A stretch of 64,000 nt of DNA from Pycnopodia helianthoides (GCA_032158295.1 CM063253.1:9455001-9519000); one strand, 5' to 3'. Positions 34,601-49,200 are shown, numbered from the stretch's first letter. Notes: generated from the sequence alone by a model not told the origin. Numbers and translations: made by a program.

Positions 34601-37600
34601 TAAAAAAAGGAGGAAAAAAGTATAAAAAAGCAAAAACAAAACTTGGAAATGACCCCCAAATAAAGTGTAAATTTTTATCCGAAAACCTACTTACTACAAA
34701 GATGGTAACTGTAGTAAGCACCCTGCGAAAATGTTTTGTTTGAAGTGCCCCCGTTGATTAGAAATCAATAAAAGTAAGTCACAAAATTTGAATCACCAAA
34801 GTTGCTCAACTTTGGAGATTCAAATATCCGTGGTGTCCATTTGTGAATGCTGCGGCCAGAGATGCTGTTGGTACCCGCTGTCACCTCGCTAAACATGGAT
34901 GGATTTGGCGTTCTTGATAAAAAATAATGTGACAGGTTTCCCCGTTTTCTCAACAAGTAGACACTGTGTTCAACTGAAACTTTTACAGGTGACTTTTATT
35001 GTATCTTTCGAAAATTTTGCCTAAAATTTAAACACCAAACGATGACCCTACCTCTAAAGAACAAAACACATGATATGTATCTCACTTCACTTCTAGGCAA
35101 TGTTCTTGTCAAGTTAAAAGAACTTACCCCAACATTCCTGATATGTTTCAAGCATTCATTGAGTGTGGATGTAACTTCAGTATTAGCTGAGGCCATGAAG
35201 AATGATATTGCATCTTGTCGTTGCCTCAGTATTGCTATATTGCAAGATGGACGCATGAACCACACCCTGCATATTATATATATAATGTAAATCAGCATCA
35301 GAACTACAGGGGTGAGAGTCATTGCTGACAAAAAGCTCTAAAAATAGGCTCTGAATATTGAGAGCTATATTGAAATAATGGCATTTCAACCTCTTGGTAG
35401 CCTCTGGAGGGCGAGACTCAATGCTGACAAAAAAGTCTGAATCTAGGATCCAGGGCCCAATTTCATAGAGCTGCTAAGCACAACAATTTGCTTAGCATGA
35501 AATTTCTTCATTGATAAAAACAGGATTACCAACCAAATTTCCACGTGATTTTCAGGATAAGCAAACAACAGCTGAATACCAGTAACAAGCAATATGCAAC
35601 ACATGGAAATTTGGTTGGTAACCCTGTTTTTATCAAGGAAGAAATTTCATGCTAAGCAAATTGTTGTGCTTAGCAGCTCTATGAAATTGGGCCCAGATCT
35701 TAGGAGGTGTGTTGTAATGAAGTTCCAGCTTTTGATAACCCCTGGAGCTACAGAAAACAAGGATACAGTATCCTCAGTGCTAGAGAAGTAGATCAAAGAG
35801 CAGGACTTATTTGCATCATTCACAACATTTTGTTTGACCAGGCAGACGAAAAAAAGTTTGAATACAGATAAAAGTCTCAAATTTCTTATCCCTAGAGTTA
35901 TAGATTGGAAGGAGCTTTTGGGAACAGTACCCTCAGCACTAGAGACCTAGATCAACGAGCAGGATTTTTTTTATCTGAAGAGAGTAACAGCTGTTTTTTC
36001 ACCCGGCAGACATAACAAATAGAAAAATCTGAATTTAGGTATAAGTTTGAAATTTCTCATCCCTGTAAAAACCAATTTGATATTGAACCAAAAATGATGT
36101 TGAAAAAAATTAATTGATATTGAGCCAGAAAAGGAAATGAAGTATCAATTCAACAGCAGTTGATTTAATTCCCTAGGGAAACCCTCACATCAAAAATAAC
36201 AAAATTACAGGCATAGTGCTGAATAAACCACAACCCAACAACCATTCCATGCTAAGTGCATGAAGATAAACAAGACCCTATTGTTTTTACAGTATTCAGA
36301 GCTTTTACTCAGCAACTTTAGAGTTAAACCAGGTACTGCTTTTTGCAAATCAGTTTTGGTTAAATCAATACGATTAATTTGCATTTTAAAAAAAAATGAT
36401 CTTGGAAAAATGTATAAATCAAACACCTGTTAGTCCAGTTCTGCTGATAAACACAACTGCAGATTGTAGTTAAATAGAATAATAATCAATGAGCAATAAT
36501 CAATTATCAAATCTTAAACTATTTCTGTGACGTCACTCTATTGATAAAAGTGTGGATTTTTTTTAAACGAATGTACACTTAACTGTAGATTTGTTACGAA
36601 TGTACACTCAACTGTAGATTTGTTACGAATGTACACTCAACTGTAGATTTGTTACGAATCTACACTCAACTGTTGATTTGTTACTGTTCAACTGGAAACA
36701 TGATGTACATCAAAACACAGCTGGAAATCATGTTATCTTTCAATTTACAGGAATATTTTCCAGTAAAAGAAATTCCCTTTAGTAAGACAAATCTATACTA
36801 TCGAGAATCAATTTTATCGATATCATTAAATAATCAATGGCTTTGAGGAAATAAACTCTTAAGTGTAGATTTGTGACTGCAATGTTCTTGCCTTTGGCTC
36901 ATACATTCTATCCACGAATCTACACTTTCTCGCCTATTCTCCTTAACATAACAGATATGTGACGCCCAAGGCCAAATGAAACAGTCACTTCTTGGAAGTA
37001 TTGAAATGTTGGTAAAAATGAAGACGACTAAAATTTGGTGTCATAAACATTCTCTATGTTGAGAAATACTTACCTTATATGCCCTAATTAGGTATTATTT
37101 CAAATCTGTTCTTCTCATCTACTTGATGAGCAAATATACCCAGTTTTGAGTTTTGGCAAGAGGTGCCTGGGTTTGAGTTTTGGCAAGAGGTGCCTGGGTT
37201 TGAGTTTTGGCAAGAGGTGCCTGGGTTTAAGTTTTGGCAAGAGGTGCCTGGGTTTAAGTTTTGGCAGGAGGTGCCTGGGTTTAAGTTTTGGCAGGAGGTG
37301 CCTGGGTTTGAGTTTTGGCAGGAGGTGCCTGGGTTTGAGTTTTGGCAGGAGGTGCCTGGGTTTGAGTTTTGGCAGGAGGTGCCTGGGTTTGAGTTTTGGC
37401 AGGAGGTGCCTGGGTTTGAGTTTTGGCAGGAGGTGCCTGGGTTTGAGTTTTGGCAGGAAGTGCCGGGGTTTGAGTTTTGGCAAGAGGTGCCTGGGTTTGA
37501 GTTTTGGCAGGAGGTGCCTGGGTTTGAGTTTTGGCAGGAGGTGCCTGGGTTTGAGTTTTGGCAAGAGGTGCCTGGGTTTGAGTTTTGGCAAGAGGTGCCT

Positions 37601-40600
37601 GGGTTTGAGTTTTTGCAAGAGGTGCCTGGGTTTGAGTTTTGGTAAGAGGTGCCTGGGTTTGAGTTTTGGCAGAAAGTGCCTGGGTTTGAGTTTTGACAGG
37701 AGGTGCCTGGGTTTGAGTTTTGGCAGGAGGTGCCTGGGTTTAAGTTTTGGCAGGAAGTGCCTGGGTTTGAGTTTTGGCAGGAAGTGCCTGGGTTTGAGTT
37801 TTGGCAGGAGGTGCCTGGGTTTGAGTTTTGGCAGGAGGTGCCTGGGTTTGAGTTTTGGCAAGAGGTGCCTGGGTTTGAGTTTTGGCAGGAGGTGCCTGGG
37901 TTTAAGTTTTGGCAGGAAGTGCCTGGGTTTGAGTTTTGGCAGGAAGTGCCTGGGTTTGAGTTTTGGCAGGAGGTGCCTGGGTTTGAGTTTTGGCAGGAGG
38001 TGCCTGGGTTTGAGTTTTGGCAGGAGGTGCCTGGGTTTGAGTTTTGGCAAGAGGTGCCTGGGTTTGAGTTTTTGCAGGAAGTGCCTGGGTTTGAGTTTTG
38101 GCAAGAGGTGCCTGGGTTTGAGTTTTGGCAAGAGGTGCCTGGGTTTGAGTTTTTGCAGGAAGTGCCTGGGTTTGAGTTTTGGCAAGAGGTGCCTGGGTTT
38201 GAGTTTTGGCAAGAGGTGCCTGGGTTTGAGTTTTGGCAGGAGGTGCCTGATTTTGGCATGGAGCATGATATAAATGTTTTGCTAGTGGCAAGGTAAGCTG
38301 AATACAGTAACATGAAGTGAAACTTGTTGAAAAAAACTAGTAAACAAACTCAACAATGTTAATAATTATCAACAGTCGCAAGAACAAAATCATAAGTAAA
38401 TTAAACAATGCAGAAACACATACATTGTACAAATAGCAACTGAATTTTTTGTTTTGTTTTATAGAATTACCAACAAACAAATGTGAAAAAACAAAAACTG
38501 ATCTGCTGGTAATGAAAAAATAAAAGGCAGATCAATTTTTTAACTAAACTTGTTCAATATTCAACTGGAATTCAAACAAACAAATTAGACTACCGCCATT
38601 CAATCCTACCTCATCTGTTTGCTCCCTACAACTGATTTGGTCTTATTTAAAATACCTAAAAACAAAATTAAGGACAAAAATTAACAACAATGTTATACAT
38701 GGCAAAATAAAGGATGACACATGACGCGTGTTCCACCAATCAAATGACAAGGATATGATATGCGTGTGCTGCGGTATGCCATAATTATGAAGGTTTAATA
38801 ATAATGCAAAAAATAGTCAAGGCCTGACGTTTCGACCCATCGCGAAAGACTCTACTAGGGTCGAAACATCCAGCCATTTACTATTTTTTGCATTTATACC
38901 ATTCGTTGGTAAGCAGTTTGCAACAGCTTATTCTATTTTCGTGTATAATAATAATATAAAATTTCAAAGAATGTTTTCAGAATTAAATTTACCAAAGAGA
39001 CTGAGCCCTTCTTTAGCTCCACTGCCCCCAGACTTGTAGGCCGATGGGTGTCTTTCTTTCTGGAATATCTGCAGTGCCGTGTAGGTGTTATCATCAATGG
39101 ACAAAATGCCATCTCTACATGTGAACAAAACAACAAAATCAGTTCAGTTCTAACTAGCCCCCTTCCCTTTAAAGGCACAGTATAAGTTTTGTAATTGGAG
39201 CCTACTGGTTGTGTTAATCCTATAGGTACATACAATAAAACTAAACCTGTGAAAGTTTCACTTCAAAAGGTGGTCGCATTTTTGAGATATCACCGAAAAA
39301 CCGAAGCGAATATTTCCACGCAGGAAGAATATTCCCCATAGGAATACACAGTCTGAGACAGAAACGCTTCTCAGATTCAAATTTTTGGGAATCAAAAGTG
39401 ATATGTTTTCCATAACCGTAGTACATCGAAGTTAAAAGTTTCTCAAAATTCATTATACTACCCAAGGCTGCTGTACTTCTTACCAAGGAAGTTTTTATTG
39501 CCATTAATTTTCAGAGTCATTACCAAACGTGTACTGTGCCAATGCATTCTTGTTTTCACTTCTTTCTACTTGACTGCATCTGTTGCACTAGTATAGAGGG
39601 ATTGCACAAGGCGTCATTGACCACCATCTTTGATGAAAAACAATGGAAACGTGCTCACGTGTACACGCTGTGCACAGCTCTCAGCCAATGATAGCTCTTC
39701 ACGTGCACGTTTCATCAAAGATGGCAAGTGGTCTATACCAGCATATGTGCATTGTGTTGCCGTTATTTCTGAGAAAGACTCTGATAGGTTTGAAACATGG
39801 GGCCATCAAAAAAAGAAAATTGCAAAATTTCAGTACATCAGTTTTACCATACTCCTACATTATAGCCAACTCTTCTAATTCTCAATGGGTGTGCACAACA
39901 TTGGTAAACATGTTGGGTTGAACACAGACAAATTTACTGGAGTGTGATTTGAACCTGAGACCTCCGGGTTAACGTGCAGGGGCTCTACCAACTGAGCTAT
40001 CTAGCCCTAATGGCGGTCTCCCGATTTTGTCAGTATCATTGTTTGGGGTGCCCATGTTTACGACACAACCTAGAAAGCGGCAGGAGAGGGATCACCTTAA
40101 TGGGATGCAACTTTTTTTATTTGAAACACCCAAGTTTAGGATACAACCCTCTCCTGCTGCTTCCCAGGTTGTATCCTAAACTTGGGTGTGATCCCTGGCT
40201 ATACGGCAGTCACAGGTTGTATGGCTTCTGACTGGCACCCCCGAACAAAGATTCTGACAAATAGAGAGACCGCCAACATTAGGGCTAGATATCTCAGTTG
40301 GTAGAGCGCCAGCACGTCAATTTTGCTTGAAATGCTATAGTTTTTGAGAAGTAAAACAATTAGCTTTGGCCTTGCAAGTACAACACCTGATGTTGGAAAA
40401 TAGATAAAACATATAACATTAGGGTCATTTCACTGTTTTCATCTGGTGACCTATTGAGCTTAAACTTTTACAGGCTTGTCATTTCATGTTGGTCACACAA
40501 TGTACGGATACTGTTCTTTGACAATTACCAATGTAGCCCTTGTGCTTAAACAGGTTGGAAACTTTGCATGGCTGGCAATCAACAAACAAGCCAGTTGCGA

Positions 40601-43600
40601 GTTAGATTTGTACAATGACTTGCTCAGTCACAAGTCATCACTTAAATTTGAATTCCTCAGACTAAAGAGACAGTTGCTACATGTATGACACATGAATCAG
40701 GGCAAACTTTTGCGTCATTACATACATATAAGAGAAGAAAAACACTCACACACTTTTGAATGAATGTGTACGGCACACCAGGGTTTGCTCATCTGGAGGT
40801 TCCTATACAAAAACTTTCCTCCAAACCATTTGACGTAGCAACAGTCTCTATAGTCTGAGGAATACAAGCTTAAGCGGTCACTTGTGACTAAGCAAGTCAT
40901 TGTACCAGACTTTATTCAAATCTATGGTTAATTTGCGGCAATCATGATTAGAGATTATATACAGAACTCACAATGAAAACATCTTGAGTGACAGAATTGG
41001 AACATGAATACCAGAGGCCTCTAGCTCTACACCAACTCTTCTCCTCTCCAGGTATTTTAAGAGACCCCCAATGGCACGCACCTGTCAACAAGAACACACA
41101 CAAAAAGACCAGAAAATTAACACTGATAAAACAACTGAGTTTATAGCAGAAAACTCAAAGCAGAGGTCTAATTTTGTATCATCTTAGTTATGTATTTCAA
41201 AACTTTTATAAATACATGTAAATAGAAGCACTACCAAATAATATTTTGTTCGAATAGTCTTTCTTAAAACTCAGTGCACATATCACTGTGATGAAAGATA
41301 ATGCTCATGTTTGTGCCCCCCCCCCCCAAACAAGCAACAAATTTGCCCCTGTCTTTTTTGTGGTGAAAGTCAGTAGTCAAACTCACCACTATGTACTTCA
41401 ATAACATGTCAATAGCACAATGTGGGAGTAATCTCACATCGCTAATTGTGATTTTAACGGATAAGGTCGTTATGGGGAAATCCAACTTGTTTTTTTTTCT
41501 GAACGTTTCAACCCGCTTAGTCTAATCTTCATCAGGAAGTACAATGTACTTCCACTCAGCACGACGTTCTCATCTAAAACCAGAATTGCATTACTCAGAC
41601 CACTTCTGCTTGAAGTACTTTTTTCCTGTACCTGTTCTCTCCTGCTCATCAAAATACACTCAACGACAACTCTGGTATAAATAGCCCCCAAGACAACACC
41701 CAAGGTATGTTACTAACCTTGCGGGGGGGGGGGGGGGGTGCCATGCGTATGATCATTCAGTCAAGATTCTTACAGGCTATTTATACATGGATTGTTAACC
41801 ACAAGGGGAAACTGGTGACTGTAGAGGGAATAAAGATTGACTGAAATGGAGCTAAGTTTGTCACGATGAGCCCTAAAGGGAGTTAACTTATGCTCTACAT
41901 ACAGTATTGAGGAATCCATAGAATGTAATTAGCTGTCACAGAAAGTAACAATTTTTTTTTTTTTGGTTCTAAATGCAGCAATTCAAAGAGCGATAGAAAA
42001 TAGAAATGTGGCAAGATCTGATGCATCTTTGCTTCTGAAACTGGGGTGTCTATTTATTTAAGACTATTACTCAGAAAACTGTACTGTTACTATTCTACTT
42101 TGGGGTAAACCAAATAATCCACATAAGATGTCAACTGAACTTTTGTCCCAGGGCCTTTCTTCAGCAAAGCCATCTAAAACCATCATGTGCGAATAAATTT
42201 TAAAAAAGTTCTGAATTTGCTACTTTGGCATTCAGTAGGCTACTGAACTTTTCTTGTGCAATGTACATTTGGTATTTTATCGGTTTGTAAATTTGTAAAA
42301 TAAACTATAACAAAAATACTGTTGAAGGTAGTTTTCGTTGTAGCTTTGAATACTTCACTCAAGTGCAGTCTGTGAAATTTAAAGACTTTTTTTTCCACTT
42401 TTTAAAATAAAAAACTAGTGTACCAGTTGCAAGAACACAAGAATGTCTTCTGTTCACTGGAAGGCACTTCATCCGGTAAAATCAATGACTTAATCACATT
42501 GTAACAGCCAGCAAGAAATATCCGTTACTTCCATTAGCCTTTTTGAGGTATGGTGGACACTATAGGAGTGCACTGGGTAGGTTTGGGAGTATACAGACAA
42601 ATTTACCAAACCTTACAGTGCCATAGTATTGTGGTCACCATATCTCAAATTAGCTGATTGACTTTTGTTCCCACGGCAATCAGTCTTGGGGTCAACGGAC
42701 CTTTTCTAATGCTGCCTCGGAACTCTGGCACATCCCTCCTGGAACTACGCCAAAAACACAATCCCCGTCTCTATTTAAATGCTCCTTTAAAACCGATCTG
42801 TTTTCCCATGAGTGTCACTTTGGGCAGATACCGGCGGTTTACCAAATGTTTGTAACTATTAAAAACCATCAGTAGGTCCTTTCAAATCTGTTAGGCAGAG
42901 TTTTGAGAGAAAACACTTCTAATGAGCATATCGCTTCTCAACATCTATTCAGGCTCCCCATCTCCCTAAATCAGGCAGGAGGAGACACTCTGTTATCACT
43001 GTTTCCTTTCCTTTTAGACTTCACCACACACACACAATGCACACGTGCTGTGGAGAGAGCACGTGCCGCAATCAACTTATTGCCAGAACTCTAACTTTTT
43101 ACCCCGATTACCGTTTACGTCAGCAGTCAGCACCGGTGGATTTTAGCGCCACACACTATGTGCCAGACAATTGACCTTTCTTTCAGTCTCTTCAAGGCCA
43201 GATGCACTTTCTGCCTACCTTGGTTGTTATTTGCAACTGAGGAAGACTAAACCAAATTATGTAACTTCTGTCTCTAACGAGTTATTGATGAGACGCCAGC
43301 ATTGGTTTGTTTCCTACTCCTGCTATCACATAGACATCCCCCCCCCCCAATCTAACAAACGTTTTACCAGACGCCTGCGCTGTTTAACATCGTCTGCAAA
43401 TGACTGGTGTCTGGGCACAGCCTCCCTGGGAAAGTTGTGACATTTAATAGTAAATGAATAGGTTACAAGCATGGTCTGCCATCAAGTTGCACACACATGT
43501 AGTTGTCTGTTTAATGGTACTCAAAAATAAAAGAGACCAAAAAGTACGATGGACTGATCAGCAATGATTTCAGACTGAATAACAGAAGTGCTGTTGTTTG

Positions 43601-46220
43601 TTTGTTTGTTTGGTTTGATTTTTTTCAAGATATTTGTTTAATGCAAGTTTGCCCCAAACAAAGCTAAAAGCCACTCTAGGTGAGGGCCTACAAGAAGAAA
43701 AAATAACTCAGGGGAGCTGAAGGTCTGAATTGATACTCCTCTTAAAAACAGTCTTGATTATATAGGATGGAGGGAAACATGCACCAGGCAAGGAGTTCTA
43801 AAGAGATACAATGCAAGCAATAAAGCTGTTAAAATGGCTCTTTGCTCCACATAATAAGCAGAACAAGAGTATATGGGTAAGAAGAAGCAGAAAGCCTGGT
43901 TTCACGCTCCAATATCCTGATAGGAGGAACCAGGTCGGACACACTTGTTGCACAATTACCATGCACATATCTTTTCCTAATTACCCAAACCTAGGTGATT
44001 AAATGCAACTTTTCAGAGAGTTCGTTGCACCCCAGAGGGGAAAAAAAACTGGTAAAATAAATAACCAGTAAACATTACGAACAACCTAAAGACAGCGCAC
44101 AATTCACGGGCGAGATCCAAGTCAGCCACAAATCACATCAAGTGTGGTTATAAATGCCTACATAAGCAGGAAAAATGACAAGCATGAATTGCTCTTTTTT
44201 TCTCACAGACACTTGAAGCAACGCAGTGCTCAGCCACAGGGCTCAATTACTTCTTCACTCGATCCGATAGTTATCTCCCAAAACACAGAGCGCTGCTTGT
44301 TTGGCAAGTCCTCATAAACGGTGGGGGCCCCCCTTAACTGCAATGATTGGCACTTAAGATTATCTCATCATATAATAAGAAGCATCTGTAGTAATCCAAC
44401 CTCTTCTAATGTCTGCAATTTCAAAACTTCATATGTTATGATTCAGGAGCGAGGAAGTGGCGCGGTACGCACATCTTGACAATTAAGTGCAGCCACACAA
44501 AAAAAACAAGAAAAAGAAAAAGAAAAGAAAACCTATTACAAGGGAAAGATAGCGGATCACTTAAGGGAAAACCCTCCTCTGAATTGCTTTATCATGAACG
44601 TATGGTGCGGCTCAGACAAAGCTATTACTTGCCCAACATACAATACTCCCCTCGCATTATCTACCTCGGCTTCAGTTACGGCGTTGGGTTAGTGGCCAGG
44701 ATTTGTTAAACAGCAAAGTTATGACAAGGCAAGCCGGGAGGGGGGTGGGGTGGTTTTGTGTATCAAAAACAGTTACATTGGATACAGGCTAGATGGATTA
44801 GTAAGGCAAACGCCGGTGTACAGTGTTACTTAACTGCTGAAATTGAGACTAACTCTCAGTATCTCTAATAACAAGAACCACTTGAAAAAATACTGGGCTT
44901 CCCCCCCCCCCACCTGGTACACAAGTTAATGTACGAGTGAATTGGTGAGAATATTTTCAGGAGTTGAAAAATGAATTGGAATTATTTGACATTCAACGAG
45001 GAGAAGCAGAGTTGAATGGAATTTATTTCATCTTACACCCCTCTCAAAGATGAAATTCCAGGCCTGCACAGTGCCGAAACTGGGGTAAATTTTTAAGGGG
45101 GGGGGGGGGCACAAGGAGGTGCATAATTTTTTTTTCTAGGGGGGGGGGACACTTCTGGCCAATAAAAACTGCAGTTTCTGTTTGCAAGCCCACTTTCATC
45201 GCTCTCTTTATGTCATGTTTTTGTTGTTGTTAGATAACCTACAATTGAGGTTTTAAAAAATAACATTGTCTGGGTGTAAATAGAAATATTGTTTTGAAAA
45301 CACTTAAATTCCTACATGAAAAGCTCATAAAATGTAACTTTTTATTTGGGTCGTTCTTTTATTTTAAAAGTCTAGATTTCAAATGGGGGTGGGGGGGAGC
45401 GCAAGGAAAGAAAAAAAAGTACAGAAAATCTGAATTCTGATAAAAGCTTAATTTTCTCATCCCTGTAAACCAACAGGTTCGATTCAAGCCCAGGCCTCGG
45501 TTTAAACCACTGCCTCATTTAAATGGGGGGGGGACGGAAAGAAAGAAAAAATACAGAAAAGTCTGAATTCTGATAAAAGCTTAAATTTCTCATCCCTGTA
45601 AACCAACAGGTTCGATTCAAGCCCAGGCCCCGGTTTATACCAATGCCTCATATATACCTCTCTTTAATTACCCAAGGTCTCCTGGCTTTTAAGTCAATGC
45701 ACTCTTTGAGAACCCGTGTCCAAGGCCCAGCCGCTGTTCTCGCTCTCTGTCCCCATGCAGGATCATCCTCTGGCAGTGATCCACAACTCCAGCTTATCCA
45801 AGACTGTCTGAACAGTAATTTACAGACTAATCTTCGGGGACGCTTCCAGGTCCTTGGCGTGCAAGTTCTGGCGTCCACACACCCACCCCGACTCATCCCA
45901 ACTCCTGGACATTTCTTGCGTTGACTTTGGAAAGCCTGTGCTAAATTTCCAATTTCCTCTCCCTGTGCATCGCAGTTGTCCCCGCTGACTCTGTTTTTTC
46001 ATAAATTTGCGTGTGTGTGTGTATGTAAGTGCAGATGGCGGAGGGTGGAAGGGGGGGGGGAGGGAAGCACAGGAGTGGATGAGTAACACCAGGTGTGGTG
46101 AAGTTGAGGAAAAGTCCTCTTGATTAGTGCACACTTGAAGCTGACTCATGACGAAAAATCACGGTAATTGATGACCTTCTCGCAAATTTATTGGTGAGAA
46201 AGAGAAAAAGACTAGGAGAG

Positions 46221-46266
<46 letters not shown>

Positions 46267-49200
46267 TCTTGGCAGGTGGGATTAATTGTTTGATCTCTGT
46301 GGAGTTGCTTGTGATTGTCAGGCAACTGGCACGGTGGCAGAGAGGTACAGCGTGTCTTTGTCTGAGAGAAACTTGTTGATTAGTCCTGGGTCTGGTTTTC
46401 AGTGCATCCGATATGAACTCTCTCATCTGTTGGTTTTTTGATTAACCTGTTTGAGTTGCGAAACACATGGAGCCAAACAAGCAAAAATGGGTGTCATTCT
46501 AAACACTGGATAATGGTAGCACCTCCTCCCAACGCATGAACACCAAGGGTTCTCCCCAGATGCACAAGCTAGCATATCGGGCAGATATGCGTTGGCCATA
46601 TGCTGTAATTGACTTCAGACCAAACTCACAAAAATAATCAAGATAAAACCATTTAGAATGCCCCAGATTGCACAGTAGGGCTTTTAAAACCAAAGTTAAA
46701 CACCAAGTTAAAAAAATATTCCGAGGGCCTTGTTTCAATTCAGCGTGCTTCGGCCAAACTTCTAAAATCTGGGCCCAGAATGTCCCACAGTTTTGACAAA
46801 ACCTGGGGAGAACCCTGACACCTTAATACCTCCAGCCTCAACTATGATGCAACAGAACATCCTTGACAAGTGTATAAAGGCATATGAGGCACATGTCACT
46901 ACATATTGCACAAAAGCAAGTTAAATCCAAAACACTCATCTCATCTTTCTTCGAAGAGAACAATCGCCGACAAAAAACAAAAAATGAAGTTACAGGAAGT
47001 CTCAACTACCCTGCATTTGCCGAGGGATTTTTCCAGCTGGATCAAAAATTTTTCCAAGTAGTACAACATTTGAGGGAGGACGAAGGATGCAGCAGCTGAC
47101 TTGTCACCTATCAGAGGGCTCAGTCTGAAATAATCTGCTTCGTTTTTCGAGTCTCATTGCCCCATCCATACAAACAAAGCTCACTGTGTTTATTTGATAG
47201 ATGTTTACGATAACACACAACATTTTCTTGGTAGTAGGACCCTGTGGTGATGATCACCGGTAATCAGTCGTTCCGTACAACACTAGAGCTTTGCAATCAT
47301 CAATCACAAAAACAAGGTTCAAGGCTCATTTACCTTCCCACGATATAAATTACTTTATGATATAATTAATAATTTGAGAGGCTAGTCAATTGCGAAAGAC
47401 GTGGCTGCAATGTGGTGGAGCCGCAGTCATGCAAGGGCGCCCTTTTGGCAGCCAGCCACATCGACTCATATAATGACCATGGAGCACAGCCAGAAGTAAA
47501 AAGTGTGTGTTTATTTCTAGAGTGAGGAAAACCGGACAGAAACAACGCACAGCTCTACTCACACATGAACCTAGCCAGGAATCGAACCAGGGCCACAGCG
47601 GTTAGAGGCAAGCGCTTTGTGCACTAGAAGATCAAATCAAATCAACCAAAGACAGAAATACATTTTCAAAAATAGATCTAAGGAACTAGATGCAAAACCA
47701 AGGTGATACTGCATAGGGATTGCTGACAATAGTCTCTGCAATGATCACAATTACATGCACATGCTTTGAGACAGAAAAAGAGGAATTAATCAACTGAACC
47801 ATGAAGAACCATGCGCAAGTCACCAATAAACAACTGAAACAATGGACAAACACAACAGAACTTTAACAACAATTACGCAATCAAGTTGAGGCCTAAGACT
47901 ATCCAAACAGAAGACAAGATACTTCTGTTTTAAAAGCTCTTGATTTTTACACTTTTAAAACTTCTGCGCAATTTTTGCAACTTCGATGACCAATTGAGCC
48001 CAAATTTTCACAGGTTTGTTATTGTATGTATTATATAGGGATACACCAAGTGAGGATACTAGTCTTCAACAATTACCCAAAAGTACATGTATATCCTGCC
48101 TTGAAGCACTCTCTATGAAATTTGGCCCTGGTACTTTAATAGTGTCCTTCATACTGGTTTTAAATGAAGGGATTTTAATTTACTGTTTCTTTAACGAACA
48201 GTAAAAAAAGAAACAGCAATTTTTTAGGATAGAATCGTCTGACTACCTAGTGCTCAGCAAGGTGTTAGACATAAAAGGAAGTATTTCTACTCTTACGTGG
48301 TTTTGACAGGAAGCTTTATAAAGCTGGTATCAAGAGTCAGGATATCCCGTACTGATATGCTTTACACAATCAGGGGCGTGTTTTGGCGACCCTGAGCGGA
48401 AACAAGTTTCTGACGTAAAATCCACCGAGCAAAACAATTTCCGAGAGCTACGCAAAAAGGGGTCAGTGACCAAAAACAGTTCATGGCGTTGGTACATCTC
48501 TTGAAAAATAACGATCTCAAAATCTATAGTTTTATTTTATCAACACGTAATGAAACTGAGTCTTCAGAAATGTGGGATGAACAAATTTTGTTTTTACCAG
48601 AGCAGGAGTTCAACATGCGACTTTCGGATTAACATGCCGGTGCTCTACCAACTGAGCTATCTAGCCCTAATGTTGGTGACCTCCCTATTTTGTCGATATC
48701 TTTATTTCGGGGTGCCAGTCAGAAGCCATTCAACCTGAAACTGCCATGTAGCCAGGGATCACAACCAAGTTTACGGTACAACCTGGGAAGCAGCAGCAGA
48801 GGGGGATGCAACTTTTGGGAAAACAGATCTTCATCGGCTACGGCTGTTGCTAAGGGTGTTGCTATGGGCATCCTTTGCTTCAATGCACGTTAACGTGACA
48901 ATCAAGCTACAGCCATTGTTGCAGCCAAAGCTGCTAAAGGACAAAGTAGTCTGAACCCTTTCTAGTTGGAGACAAAAATCAGTATTCATTACTGCTGTTG
49001 CACGCAGGGACCATGACACAGGAGGCAGGCAGCATCAAACTTTCAAAAGCTGCAACAGCTTCCATGATTCTGAGAAATACAAGTGTACTTATGCCGAAGA
49101 GTAAGATTGCATCCCTGTCATGTAGGCCTACATTTATGTGTGGGTTAAGGCCAATCACAGCTAAGTCGAAACAGGTGCTGCAATGTGGGTTCTCTTTCTC

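Noticed and set aside
31336..38251. Possible CRISPR arrays
   Set aside because: Units are contiguous with no unique spacers, and the window is eukaryotic.
37084..38313. ORFs of up to 409 codons on both strands (Asn-Pro-Gly-Thr-Ser-Cys-Gln repeats and others)
   Set aside because: The 27-bp period is a multiple of three and its unit lacks stops in most frames, so open frames are automatic. The array lies inside an MSH5 intron.
39935..40013. True tRNA genes at this and similar sites (23.6, 31.0, 48.6, 61.4 kb)
   Set aside because: A and B boxes are present but the cloverleaf is incomplete, copies vary, and each is fused to a common SINE body.
46124..46426. ORF with a poly-lysine run
   Set aside because: The lysines come from the complement of the 45-base poly-T tract.
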